64,000 nt of DNA from CAXXOK01 sp963675655 (GCA_963675655.1 OY776489.1:1116001-1180000), one strand, 5' to 3'. Positions 44,150 through 52,787 are shown, numbered from the stretch's first letter. Numbers and translations are program-made. The notes: generated by a model from the letters alone, not told the origin.

Positions 44150-44400
44150 CATCATTGGATGACGCGGAACGCGCCGCCCCTTTGCGATGCTTCAGAGACC
44201 GCCGCAAACGCTGCAAGCGGCGGGCAGAGCCGGGCGCGGACACCATCCGCCGACGATGCGTGCGGCGCGCGATACTGCGCCTCCAAACGAGTGGGAACCG
44301 GCACGGCGCAAACCGCAAGCCTGTTTCCAAGCAGGGTGGAACCACGAACGAAACCAATTCGTCCGTCCCCGCAAAGCAATTGCGTTGGGGCGGATTTTTC
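44150..44400 (+). promoter_or_regulatory. T-box riboswitch (predicted tRNA-Thr sensing)
   Basis: A ~250-nt leader ahead of the acetyltransferase-thrS pair. The conserved T-box AGGGTGGAACCACG is at 44333-44346. A terminator follows at 44361-44400: TCCGTCCCC...GGGGCGGA then TTTTTC, which can be displaced by the antiterminator using the T-box. An ACC (threonine) triplet at 44242-44244, in a GGACACCATCC context on the 3' side of the long first stem, is the best specifier candidate. Uncharged tRNA-Thr should turn on the operon. Confidence 0.85.
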
Positions 44401-44437
44401 TGTCCCCGGAAACGAAAAGGAGGGACACATAACAACC

Positions 44438-44992
44438 ATGAAACCAGGCAGGGCAATGGCCATACTCCTATACAACACACTGGCAGTACACATGCCGCTG
44501 TCCAATTCGCGCTTCAGCTTTGGCGCAAGACGGCTGCGTGCTTATTGCGCGCGGCGCATGCTTACGCAGTGCGGTAAGCATGTCAACGTAGAAAGGCATG
44601 CGCGCTTCGGCCGGGGCGTAACGCTGGGGGATGATTCCGGCATCGGGGTAAACGCCTCCGTAGGCGAAGGCACCCGGATCGGCCGCGATGTAATGATGGG
44701 GCCGGAGTGCATCATCTACACCACAACCCACCGCTACGACCGTACCGATATTCCCATGCGCGCACAGGGCCAGACCCCGGTAAATCCCGTCACTATTGAA
44801 GATGACTGCTGGCTGGGCAGCCGCGTTACCATTATGCCGGGGGTCACCCTCGGGCATGGCTGCGTCGTTGGCGCAGGCGCGGTGGTCACCCGCGACGTAC
44901 CGCCCTGCGCGGTGGTCGGCGGCGTACCCGCCAAAATCATAAAATACCGTACCCCTACCACAAGCACACAACAGGAGGAGAAACCCCTATGA
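44438..44992 (+). CDS. Left-handed beta-helix O-acetyltransferase
   Basis: A 184-residue acyltransferase of the hexapeptide-repeat (maltose/galactoside O-acetyltransferase or WcaF-like) family. After a basic, somewhat hydrophobic N-terminus, hexapeptide repeats run from about 60 to 165 (ARFGRGVTLGDDSGIGVNAS, then TRIGRDVMMGP). The catalytic His is in the TTTHRYDR loop, and the last coils are DDCWLGSRVTIMPGVTLG and VVGGVPAKIIKYR. It lies between the T-box and thrS, and its stop overlaps the thrS start (ATGA), so it is made together with ThrRS. The start ATG at 44438 is 13 nt past AGGAGGG, a long spacing. Confidence 0.85.
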   Translation: MKPGRAMAILLYNTLAVHMPLSNSRFSFGARRLRAYCARRMLTQCGKHVNVERHARFGRGVTLGDDSGIGVNASVGEGTRIGRDVMMGPECIIYTTTHRYDRTDIPMRAQGQTPVNPVTIEDDCWLGSRVTIMPGVTLGHGCVVGAGAVVTRDVPPCAVVGGVPAKIIKYRTPTTSTQQEEKPL

Positions 44993-46890
44993 AATTAGAA
45001 ATGCTGGGCCAGTCGTTTGACGTTGCCGAGGGCAGCTCGGCCGGCGATTGCCTAAAGGACCGGGAAGATTTTAAACAGTACTATGCCGTCAAGCTCGCCG
45101 ACGGTTCCCTTATCGATATGTTCGCCCCCATCCACGGCGATCAGGCCGTAACCCCGCTGACCTTTGCAAGCGAGGAAGGCCGCAAGGTATACCGGCATTC
45201 CTGCTCGCACCTGCTGGCAATTGCCGTAAAAAACCTCTACCCCGCGGCCAAGCTCGCCATCGGCCCCGCCATTGAAAACGGCTATTATTACGATTTTGAC
45301 GTGGAGACCCCCTTTACGCCGGATGATCTAGCCAAGATCGAAAAAGAAATGCAGAAGGTGGCGCGCAAGTCCATCCGCCCCCGCCGCTACACCCTGCCCC
45401 GCGCCGAGGCCATCGCCCTGATGCAAGAGCGCGCCGAGCCCTATAAAGTAGAGTTGATTGAGGATTTGCCTGAGGATGAGACCCTCAGCTTCTACGAAAT
45501 GGGCGATTTTATCGACCTGTGCGTCGGCCCCCACCTGCCCAACCTGACCTACCTCAAGGCTTTCAAGCTCACGCAAATCGCGGGCGCGTACTGGCGCGGC
45601 AACGAGCACAACAAAATGCTCTGCCGCATCTACGGCACCTGCTTCCCCACCAAAGATCAGCTAGCGGAATACCTGCAGCAGATTGAAGAAGCCAAAAAGC
45701 GCGACCACCGCAAGCTGGGCCGCGATCTGGATTTGTTCGACATGCGGGATGAAGGCCCCGGCTTCCCCTTCTTCTACCCCAAAGGCATGGTTCTGCGCAA
45801 CATTTTGGAGGATTACTGGCGGCAGGTGCATCGCCGCGCAGGCTACGAGGAAATCAAAACCCCCATTATGCTCAACCGCAGCCTGTGGGAGCGCAGCGGC
45901 CACTGGGATCATTACAAGGATAACATGTACACCACCAAGATTGACGATGTCGACTTCGCCATCAAACCCATGAACTGCCCCGGCGGCATGCTGGTGTACG
46001 AGCGCAAGCTGTGGAGCTACCGCGAGCTGCCCTGCCGCAGCGGCGAGCTGGGGTTGGTGCACCGCCACGAAAAGAGCGGTGCGCTGCATGGTCTGATGCG
46101 CGTGCGCTGCTTTACGCAGGATGACGCCCACATTTTCATGACTCCGGAGCAGATCCGCGATGAGATCAAAGGCGTATACCGCCTGATCGACGAAGTATAC
46201 ACGCTCTTTGGCTTCCCCTACACGGTAGAACTGTCCACCCGCCCCGAAAACTCCATCGGCACGGACGAAATGTGGGAGTTGGCGACCGAAGGCCTGCAGG
46301 GCGCGCTGGATGAACTGGGCGTACCTTATACGGTCAACGAAGGCGACGGCGCTTTCTACGGCCCCAAGATCGATTTCCACCTAAAGGACTGCATCGGCCG
46401 TACATGGCAGTGCGGCACCATCCAGCTGGATATGAACCTGCCGGAGCGTTTCGACCTTACCTACACCGGCTCCGACGGCGAAAAACACCGCCCCGTGATG
46501 ATTCACCGCGTGGTGTTCGGCTCCATCGAGCGGTTCATCGGCATCCTGACGGAGCAATACGGCGGCGCGTTCCCCACGTGGCTTGCGCCCGTGCAGGTGA
46601 AAATACTCACCATTACCGACCGCAGCGACGATGCTGCCAAAGAGCTGCAGGGTCTGCTGCTGGCAGCGGATTTGCGCCCCGAGCTGGACTTGCGCAATGA
46701 GAAGATCGGCTTTAAGGTGCGCGAAGCCCAGATGATGAAGATTCCCTACATGTTCGTACTGGGCGACCGCGAGGCGGCCGATAAGACCGTAACCATCCGC
46801 AACCGCAAGGGCGACAATCTGGGCACCGTGCCCTTTGCCGAAGCCGTTGCGATGGTGAAAAAGCTCAACGACGAAAAGACGCTGGACTAA
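44989..46890 (+). CDS. thrS: Threonyl-tRNA synthetase
   Basis: Charges tRNA-Thr; class II synthetase of 633 residues. The order is an N-terminal TGS domain (1-60), editing domain with HSCSHLLAIAV and YCxxxC-type zinc residues to about 220, catalytic core with the zinc-binding MNCPGGML and HRHEKSGALHGL, and the anticodon domain from about 535. MIHRVVFGSIERFIGIL is motif 3. It starts with ATG overlapping the acetyltransferase stop; AGGAGGAG lies 13 nt upstream. Under T-box control, ends at a strong terminator. Confidence 0.97.
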   Translation: MKLEMLGQSFDVAEGSSAGDCLKDREDFKQYYAVKLADGSLIDMFAPIHGDQAVTPLTFASEEGRKVYRHSCSHLLAIAVKNLYPAAKLAIGPAIENGYYYDFDVETPFTPDDLAKIEKEMQKVARKSIRPRRYTLPRAEAIALMQERAEPYKVELIEDLPEDETLSFYEMGDFIDLCVGPHLPNLTYLKAFKLTQIAGAYWRGNEHNKMLCRIYGTCFPTKDQLAEYLQQIEEAKKRDHRKLGRDLDLFDMRDEGPGFPFFYPKGMVLRNILEDYWRQVHRRAGYEEIKTPIMLNRSLWERSGHWDHYKDNMYTTKIDDVDFAIKPMNCPGGMLVYERKLWSYRELPCRSGELGLVHRHEKSGALHGLMRVRCFTQDDAHIFMTPEQIRDEIKGVYRLIDEVYTLFGFPYTVELSTRPENSIGTDEMWELATEGLQGALDELGVPYTVNEGDGAFYGPKIDFHLKDCIGRTWQCGTIQLDMNLPERFDLTYTGSDGEKHRPVMIHRVVFGSIERFIGILTEQYGGAFPTWLAPVQVKILTITDRSDDAAKELQGLLLAADLRPELDLRNEKIGFKVREAQMMKIPYMFVLGDREAADKTVTIRNRKGDNLGTVPFAEAVAMVKKLNDEKTLD

Positions 46891-46902
46891 AGCCTTGCAT
46901 CT

Positions 46903-46950
46903 AAACAGAAGGGACAGACTCAAGTCTGTCCCTTCTGTTTTGCGTTTTTC
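46903..46950 (+). terminator. thrS terminator
   Basis: Perfect 18-bp inverted repeat (46903-46920 with 46923-46940), followed by TGCGTTTTTC. Confidence 0.88.
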
Positions 46951-47011
46951 TATTCCATATATTTACATATTATGATATGATTTCAATAATTAAAGAATGG
47001 AGGGAAAATAA

Positions 47012-47935
47012 ATGTATCAATACCAAGACGTATTTGAAAAATACGTTGAAGAGTTTAAGGTTAACCATCCAATGCCTATCATCAGTTGGGAGCAATTATA
47101 CACAGTTGTTTTTAAGAATTTTTTACTCTTCTTAGCAGATAGATATAATAATGTATCGGTAGCAAATATAACTGGTACGATAATGCAGGAGTACTTCAAT
47201 AATTATGATGACGTTAGAAATGCAACAATTAAAGCTAGGTTTAGTGCTTTGAGCAAATTTTTCCGTTACCTTTATAAAACAGGAAAATCACAAGATGTTT
47301 TTATGTCGCTAGAAGTTAATCATTTTTTGATGGATGAGACTACATTTTTAAGCAAATTAGATCTTACAGAAAATGAATTCACTGTTTTAGAGAATTTTGT
47401 GTCTTGCAAGGATAATGATCTTCGAGAAAGATTGTTACTGGCGCTGATTATTCGGCAAGGGCTGAAAAGAGGAGAAATATTAGGTTTAGATTCTGGGAGT
47501 ATTGATGAATTCAATCACTTACTCTATACAACAAAAAATAATAAGAAAAAACACAACAACAAAGAGAAGCCCATAGGTAGGCATTTATTAAGTGATGTTG
47601 AAGCCTTATTGAAAGAGTTTAATATCAAATCGCAAAGTGCGCCAAACACTAGTCTGCTGGGTTATAAAAATTCTAAGGATTCACAGCTTAATAATGAATT
47701 GAACAATTTGTGTGTAAGACTAATCAAGCGTAGGGTTACACCTGCTTTGCTAAGAGAGCACTTACGAAAAAATATGCTTGTTAAACATATAGCTTCATTA
47801 AATGTTATTTCCGCCTTTTTCGATGAAAGTGCAAAAACCACCGAAGATACCATTTACAAGCATAAACTATATGAATATTTTCCGCTTGATGATTATGTTT
47901 GTGAAATGTTTGATCCCAATCGAGAATCTGAATGA
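47012..47935 (+). CDS. Divergent tyrosine recombinase (integrase-like), orphan
   Basis: A 307-residue protein with the layout of a phage-integrase-fold recombinase. The N-terminal SAM-like core-binding domain is at about 10-100. The first catalytic Arg is likely in LIIRQGLKRGEILGL (about 145-160). A degenerate box II is TPALLREHLRKNML (the usual HxLR His appears to be Ala). The Tyr is in TTEDTIYKHK near residue 286. Codon use and base composition are much richer in A+T than the neighbours, a sign of transfer. AATGGAGGGAAAATAA precedes the ATG. It has no phage partners. Whether it is active is uncertain. Confidence 0.72.
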   Translation: MYQYQDVFEKYVEEFKVNHPMPIISWEQLYTVVFKNFLLFLADRYNNVSVANITGTIMQEYFNNYDDVRNATIKARFSALSKFFRYLYKTGKSQDVFMSLEVNHFLMDETTFLSKLDLTENEFTVLENFVSCKDNDLRERLLLALIIRQGLKRGEILGLDSGSIDEFNHLLYTTKNNKKKHNNKEKPIGRHLLSDVEALLKEFNIKSQSAPNTSLLGYKNSKDSQLNNELNNLCVRLIKRRVTPALLREHLRKNMLVKHIASLNVISAFFDESAKTTEDTIYKHKLYEYFPLDDYVCEMFDPNRESE

Positions 47936-47973
47936 ACTTTTATATCCCCGGATACATATTGATATGAATTGTT

Positions 47974-49122
47974 TTACCGCTTCAGCTTCTTATCCAGCTT
48001 CATTTGGTACATCTGCTGGTCGGCGGCGCTTAGCAGCGCATCGGGAGTGTTCAGCGTTTCCGGGTCGTACCGCGCCGTTCCCAGGCTGGCTGCAAAACGG
48101 TAGGGCTCCTGCGTGGTGCGGTTGAATCGCGCGGTTTCACTATCAATGGCGCGCACAATCTCATTCATTATTACGCCTTCCTTATCTTCTCCCGTAATAA
48201 TAAACTCATCGCCGCCCAGCCGGGCTAAAAAGCACTCCCGGTGGTTGCATATCTTTTTGAGTATCTGCGCAAACTGCTGCAGCGCACGGTCGCCGGTGGC
48301 GTGGCCAAAATTGTCGTTGATGCTTTTAAACTCGTCCATATCCAGCATAATTAAAAACAGGGTCGAATCCACGCCGATACCGGAAAACTTCAAATCGAGG
48401 AACCGTTTCAGCATCCGCCGGTTGTTTACCCCGGTGAGCGAGTCGGTCGTAATTTGCCGGTTAAGCACGTAGATGTAGACGATCACAATCGAAACCACCA
48501 TACCGGGCCACGTAAGCGAGACGCCGTAAAAAAGAGACTGTATCACACTGCCGGTGGCCGGCGGGAAGACGAACAACACCATGTACACAAATTCCCGCCG
48601 TTCCACGGGCGATTGCGTATGCGTCATTTTGCAAATCACAAGCACCGCCGCGGAAAACAGATATAGATAGAAGGACATAAGATACGTCCAATAAAACGTT
48701 TCCCGGTGGTATACGTTTTGCGCGTCGATGGTAAATACCAGCGGCGTAAACAGGTTTGCCAGCAGCATACCCACATGTAAAACCAGCGGCAGGGCATACC
48801 ACCGTGCCCGGCGCACCAGCTGTTTCTCGTCGGAAAACACCCTAAGGTCGCAATATAGCAGCCACGCATACGCCACCACGGGGTTAATACAAAAGCTGAA
48901 TGTGGTCAGCAGCATCGAAATCGTATGTCCGCCCGGATACACCTGCCCGTCCAGCAGCCAAAGCACCCCATCCATCAGCAGGATGCCGATGCCGATGATG
49001 GTGACGCTGCTGAACATACGCTCTCCCAGTGCAAAGCTGCGGGAGCGTTTTTGATTCAAAAAAAACAATAGCAAGATCACAATGCCGAAGAAATCGATCT
49101 GCGCATATGGAAAATAGGTCAT
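47974..49122 (-). CDS. Membrane GGDEF diguanylate cyclase
   Basis: A 382-residue protein starting MTYFPYAQID at 49122 (GGGGGAGTGGC upstream). Seven hydrophobic helices fill residues 5-225, a multi-pass sensor of the 7TM type. The GGDEF domain follows (about 235-375), with intact GGDEF at 303-307 preceded by FLARL. The four residues before that (HREC) do not form RxxD, so the product-inhibition site of the other cyclase in this window is missing. Cyclic di-GMP synthesis is predicted. Promoter at 49174-49203. Confidence 0.87.
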   Translation of the reverse strand: MTYFPYAQIDFFGIVILLLFFLNQKRSRSFALGERMFSSVTIIGIGILLMDGVLWLLDGQVYPGGHTISMLLTTFSFCINPVVAYAWLLYCDLRVFSDEKQLVRRARWYALPLVLHVGMLLANLFTPLVFTIDAQNVYHRETFYWTYLMSFYLYLFSAAVLVICKMTHTQSPVERREFVYMVLFVFPPATGSVIQSLFYGVSLTWPGMVVSIVIVYIYVLNRQITTDSLTGVNNRRMLKRFLDLKFSGIGVDSTLFLIMLDMDEFKSINDNFGHATGDRALQQFAQILKKICNHRECFLARLGGDEFIITGEDKEGVIMNEIVRAIDSETARFNRTTQEPYRFAASLGTARYDPETLNTPDALLSAADQQMYQMKLDKKLKR

Positions 49123-49462
49123 GCCACTCCCCCTTTGGTTGTGGTAGCGGACTTTCGCATAAATAATAGGTAAAGTATAGCATTTCTTTTCGATTGCCGT
49201 CAATGAAATCCTTTTTCATTTCGCATGTCCGCAAGGTAGATAGGGGAACATGCTGCAAGCATTATGCCGCCCCATATATGCAGGGCAGGCATCCGGGGGA
49301 TCCCGCGCACCGCCGCTTTCCTGCCGCCGTGTAATACAAGCACAGGGCACCGCTATGGAGAAGCCTCCGCCCCCTTTTTATAAAAACATCATGCATCCTT
49401 CCTTCTCCCATGCCATTGGTATATAAACCCTCTATGAGAGGTTCATCTTCCCAAATTCTATC
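49123..49462. other. Gap between divergent GGDEF and MazG-like genes
   Basis: Holds only the two promoters listed nearby (49174-49203 minus, 49463-49491 plus). The middle (49205-49460) has no supported gene or repeat. Confidence 0.5.
49174..49203 (-). promoter_or_regulatory. Promoter of the second GGDEF gene
   Basis: -35 TTGACG (49198-49203), 18-bp spacer, -10 TATACT (49174-49179). Confidence 0.72.
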
Positions 49463-49491
49463 TTGCAACGCTTCGCCCAAAGGAATACAAT
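49463..49491 (+). promoter_or_regulatory. Promoter of the MazG-like gene
   Basis: -35 TTGCAA (49463-49468), 17-bp spacer, -10 TACAAT (49486-49491), 39 bp before the ATG. Confidence 0.7.
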
Positions 49492-49530
49492 TTTATAATC
49501 ACCCATTATGCAGCGCCAAGAGGTTTTATA

Positions 49531-49854
49531 ATGAAGAAAATTATTTATCAAAAAATCGTCCGTGACAACATCCCCGCAATCATTGAAAACAGCGGCAAAA
49601 CGCCGGTATATGAATATGTTGATTCCCAAGCCGCCATAGCAGGTTTAGAAGAGAAGCTAACAGAAGAGCTGCAAGAGTATCTGGAAAGTCATACGCTTGA
49701 AGAGCTCGCCGATTTGCTTGAGGTTATGCACGGTATTTTATACAACCGCGGTATTGCATGGGAAGCGCTTGAAGAAATTCGCCTGCGCAAGAAGCGTGCC
49801 CGCGGCGGCTTTGAGAAAGGCGTCCGCCTCATCAGTGTTGAAGAGCCATCCTAA
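49531..49854 (+). CDS. MazG/HisE-like nucleoside triphosphate pyrophosphohydrolase
   Basis: A 107-residue all-helical protein of the phosphoribosyl-ATP pyrophosphohydrolase-like (MazG) superfamily. It begins with YQKIVRDNIPAIIE, then carries the metal-binding pattern EEKLTEELQEYLE and EELADLLEVMHGIL, the EExxE...ExxD signature with the second Asp replaced context-wise by ELADLLE. It probably hydrolyses an abnormal or surplus nucleotide (house-cleaning). Substrate is unknown; it is not next to his genes. AAGAGGTTTTATA precedes the ATG. Confidence 0.82.
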   Translation: MKKIIYQKIVRDNIPAIIENSGKTPVYEYVDSQAAIAGLEEKLTEELQEYLESHTLEELADLLEVMHGILYNRGIAWEALEEIRLRKKRARGGFEKGVRLISVEEPS

Positions 49855-50004
49855 ATTTGGCAAGGCGTAAATCGCCTTTATTTGCAATAATAAGTCTGGT
49901 GCATTCAGGGAAAACAGCATACAAAGCCGAGAAAACATCTGCATTCTAAGCAAACAGCATTTTCCTCTTGGATAGGTTACCCTCTTCATCCAGCGCCGTA
50001 TTGC

Positions 50005-50033
50005 TTGACAACGCAAACCCCATGCGATACAAT
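50005..50033 (+). promoter_or_regulatory. tRNA-Arg promoter
   Basis: -35 TTGACA (50005-50010), 17-bp spacer, -10 TACAAT (50028-50033), 17 bp before the tRNA. Confidence 0.85.
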
Positions 50034-50049
50034 AAATCCCGCACCATAT

Positions 50050-50126
50050 GCGCCCGTAGCTCAGTTGGATAGAGTGTCAGACTCCGACTCTGAAGGTCAT
50101 GCGTTCGAATCGCACCGGGCGTACCA
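50050..50126 (+). tRNA. tRNA-Arg (anticodon CCG)
   Basis: 77-nt cloverleaf with encoded CCA. Acceptor GCGCCCG pairs with CGGGCGT, closing with a G-T pair. The D-arm is GCTC...GAGT, and the anticodon stem TCAGA/TCTGA encloses the loop CTCCGAC, giving CCG (reads CGG). The T-loop is GTTCGAATC. It has its own promoter and terminator. tRNA 3' ends are common integration sites, but no integrase gene adjoins and no duplicated 3' end was found. Confidence 0.96.
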
Positions 50127-50130
50127 AGCA

Positions 50131-50165
50131 AACCCCCTTGAAACCGTTGGTTTCGAGGGGGTTTT
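50131..50165 (+). terminator. tRNA-Arg terminator
   Basis: AACCCCCTTGAAACC (50131-50145) pairs with 50149-50163 with one wobble, followed by TTCCTGTTTTC. Confidence 0.8.
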
Positions 50166-50422
50166 CCTGTTTTCATTTCATGCGGTTTTTCATTTTGACC
50201 CCAACATTTCACTGTTCATCGGTTCAAAAATCGGGTCAAAATCACTCCATCGGGAATTGCTCATTCGCCGCTTGCCGCTACTTGCCGCTACGCGGATCTT
50301 TTGTTCCTTTGCTGCACTATCGATCCTGCGTTCAAGTACGCCTCTGCTTTTTTAGAAACGCAAATACATCTGCCACAACGCGCCCTACTCCCAGAAAGCG
50401 GGTCTTTACCGCCCGCATCCGG

Positions 50423-51472
50423 TCAACCAAGTCCTGTGCGCGCCGGCCGCCTGCTATATAGCATACTTTTCCGCATTTTCAGCACCGTTTGGTAAGCCGC
50501 CTTTATTTCGACGCCGTAGCGAACCATCTCGGCAAACAGCTCGCCGGTTTCCGGGTGCTCCAGCTCCTGCGTATATTCAAAGTTCGGGTATTGCATAATG
50601 CAGTTCGTAATCTGCCGCTGTATCTTCTGTACGTTTTCACTTACGGTTCCCGCAGCGGGCCCATCCAGCGGCTGCGCATCCTCCGGCATCGCTTGAATCA
50701 GCTCGTAAGCCGTCGTTACATCCACATGATGACGAACCATCGCAGCAAACAGCCCGCCGGTTTTGGGGTTTGCCAACGCATCGGTATAGTCAAATTCCCG
50801 GTGTTTTTGGCTGCACGCCACAATTTGATCGCGCAGCACTATGCTGCCAGTGAACGTATAGCTCCAATTGCGGGGGACGGCAGCGCCGTCCAGATGCATA
50901 GTGTTATGCTTTACCCGTATCCGCTTAGGCAGCGAAGTGATGCCCCAGGTTTCGGCGACGGCAAATTCCTCATCCGTCAAGGTCTCCGCCACATCCCCTG
51001 TCGTTTCCTGCGCGCTTGTAACTTCCCACGCTCCCTGCTGCACATCTTTTAGCGGCATATCATCGTTGAAGATCGCTTTCCGTTTCCCATAGTACAGGAG
51101 GATGAGCAGATCCATCACCACAAACGGGCTGACTATCGCAAGAACCATATCCATTATCTGGCTTTGGATGGCGGAAAACGATGCTACCATAAGTAATATT
51201 ATAAGCAGCTGCCCGCACGATGTAATCAGCATAAAGCGCCACGCGTACTTTTTCCAGCGAAAAAAGCCAATGAAAGCGCCAGCCAGCAGCAGTAGATAAA
51301 TCAGCATCATCGCGCCTACTATGACGTATGAAATACTTTTATTCAATGTCCCGTTCGCATACGACTGTACAAGCAGGTAGAGCGTCAGCAGTATATTCAG
51401 CGGAAGCCAGACATAATGAACGATATGATGAAAAATAAGCGGCGTGGTTTTCCGGTCGGTATATTTCTTCAT
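50423..51472 (-). CDS. Four-helix membrane protein with a duplicated cytoplasmic motif
   Basis: A 349-residue protein I do not recognise. Four hydrophobic helices lie at about 19-38, 47-69, 78-99 and 106-127. The ~220-residue remainder is soluble, with two related ~40-residue blocks. One has REFDYTDALANPKTGGLFAAM, here about 229-250, and VRHHVDVTTAYELI; the other has FEYTQELEHPETGELFAEM and VRYGVEIKAAYQTV. Both share the pattern F-x-Y-T-x-x-L-x-x-P-x-T-G-x-L-F-A-x-M-V. The C-terminal segment after 335 is basic. It has an isolated position; a TATACT lies upstream near 51507. Function unknown. Confidence 0.75.
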   Translation of the reverse strand: MKKYTDRKTTPLIFHHIVHYVWLPLNILLTLYLLVQSYANGTLNKSISYVIVGAMMLIYLLLLAGAFIGFFRWKKYAWRFMLITSCGQLLIILLMVASFSAIQSQIMDMVLAIVSPFVVMDLLILLYYGKRKAIFNDDMPLKDVQQGAWEVTSAQETTGDVAETLTDEEFAVAETWGITSLPKRIRVKHNTMHLDGAAVPRNWSYTFTGSIVLRDQIVACSQKHREFDYTDALANPKTGGLFAAMVRHHVDVTTAYELIQAMPEDAQPLDGPAAGTVSENVQKIQRQITNCIMQYPNFEYTQELEHPETGELFAEMVRYGVEIKAAYQTVLKMRKSMLYSRRPARTGLG

Positions 51473-51614
51473 CTGTATTCATTCCTTTTTATTCTTTTTT
51501 TATAGTATAAGCTTATCTTCTATTTTTTACCAGCACAAATGCAATCTCCATTGTTTTTCACGGAAAAATTTTCCTGTTCGCGCTCCGAAAACCTTATCGC
51601 CGCCTAATACAATA

Positions 51615-51643
51615 TGTTCAGAATTTATCAATTGTGGTACAAT
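51615..51643 (+). promoter_or_regulatory. Possible promoter of the KTSC gene
   Basis: -35-like TGTTCA (51615-51620), 17-bp spacer, -10 TACAAT (51638-51643), 26 bp before the ATG. Confidence 0.5.
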
Positions 51644-51669
51644 GATAAAAACAAAGGGGAGGTGGTCGG

Positions 51670-51873
51670 ATGCGTCGTATCCCCATCGTCAATCAGAGCA
51701 TTGCAAGCGTCGGCTGGCAGAACGAAACCCTGGAAGTGCAATTGTTTAACGACCAATTGTACGAGGTTCAGGCGGTAAGTAAAAAAGAATATGAAGATTT
51801 TATGTGCTCCGAATCGTTCGATCAAGCGTTGACCCGATTGGAAAAGACCCATCCTCATCACCGCATTCGTTAA
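51670..51873 (+). CDS. KTSC-domain protein
   Basis: A 67-residue protein with the small beta-barrel KTSC-domain pattern: SIASVGWQNETLEVQLFNDQ, then YEVQAVSKKEYEDFM and a helical end. The domain occurs alone or fused to nucleic-acid-linked proteins in many bacteria and phages; the function of this stand-alone form is not known. AAAGGGGAGGTGG precedes the ATG. The stop codon lies at the edge of a strong terminator. Confidence 0.75.
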   Translation: MRRIPIVNQSIASVGWQNETLEVQLFNDQLYEVQAVSKKEYEDFMCSESFDQALTRLEKTHPHHRIR

Positions 51874-51919
51874 CAAGAATCCGGCTGCAGCTTTTCGCAG
51901 CCGGATTCTTGTGTTTTTT
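51873..51919 (+). terminator. KTSC gene terminator
   Basis: Perfect 16-bp stem (51873-51888 with 51897-51912), 8-nt loop, followed by GTTTTTT. Confidence 0.88.
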
Positions 51920-51984
51920 CTTCCCTTTTGAAAACATTCTCCATAAGGGTTGTCCTTTTCCCCCGGCAGTGTTCTTTCTTGCTA

Positions 51985-52397
51985 AGGCGCAGCCCGAAAC
52001 GGCGCTTGCTGTACGCTGGAATTGATAAAAACACCGCTGCCACATTCCGGGCGTTATCTCCGCCGGTGCTATCGGAGGAAGTACGGTCGATCGTCGCACC
52101 GCCCAGAGTCAGGGTGTCGCCGGTTACGAGCACCGCGTTTTCATCCGTTCCGGTGGAGGTGTAAATGCCCCCGCAATGGCTGTATCTTCCGCATAGGTGT
52201 ATACGGCGGTGTAGCTATCCGGCTGGCTGCTGCCGCCGCCCATGCCCCCCAGGCCTATCGCCACCGGGCGCCATGCTTGTGCTTTCCCCATTAGGCATGG
52301 CAGGCGCAGTCCCATCCGCCGTTTACACTTCCGTCTGCGCGGAGATGGACGATAAACCCAAGGCAACCGTAACCATCACCCTTAGTATTTTTTTCAT
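51985..52397 (-). pseudogene. Decayed Cthe_2159-type carbohydrate-binding protein
   Basis: Read on the minus strand from 52397: a signal peptide (MKKILRVMVTVALGLSSISA) is followed by an in-frame stop. Then, after frame changes, come fragments SYTAVYTYAEDTAIAG and GIYTSTGTDENAVLVTG, then DTLTLGGATIDRTSSDSTG and GDNARNVAA. The last blocks are the repeated beta-helix motif of the Cthe_2159 family of secreted, pectin-like-carbohydrate-binding proteins. At least one stop and one frameshift break it, and the rest of the ~500-residue protein is missing. The remaining gap to guaA (52398-52787) shows no gene and no recognisable purine riboswitch. Confidence 0.75.
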
Positions 52398-52787
52398 TCT
52401 GGGTGCCTTCTTATTTACTGGTTTCATGTTACCGCCTGTTTCTTGTGGCGCTGTGTGCGCTATGGGAAGGTTGTTTATACATTCGCTGGATTCTGGCAAA
52501 ATACCGCACCCCTCCGCAAGTATTTTCTTTCTAATATATGCAATGATTACAAACCGTAAAACCGCGCTCTAACCCCCTGCGTGCCTGCGCCTATAACGCT
52601 TTTATCCACGTTTTTTGGCAACTGCAAATGCAATTTGTGTGAAACCGGTACGCTTTTTTGCACGCTTCCTCTTGCGATAGCGGACGGTTTATGGCAAAAT
52701 ACAATACGAGTATCCATCCGCGCCGGTCGGTTCATCCAAGCAGCGACCCCTCCGCGCGATACCGGGAAATTTGGTTAGGAGGCACTC

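Noticed and set aside
50040..50420. Integration of a mobile element at the tRNA-Arg 3' end
   Set aside because: No second copy of the tRNA 3' end and no adjacent integrase; the recombinase at 47 kb lies upstream with unrelated genes between.
52540..52787. Purine riboswitch upstream of guaA
   Set aside because: The conserved purine-aptamer loop sequences are not visible and no terminator/antiterminator pair precedes the gene.
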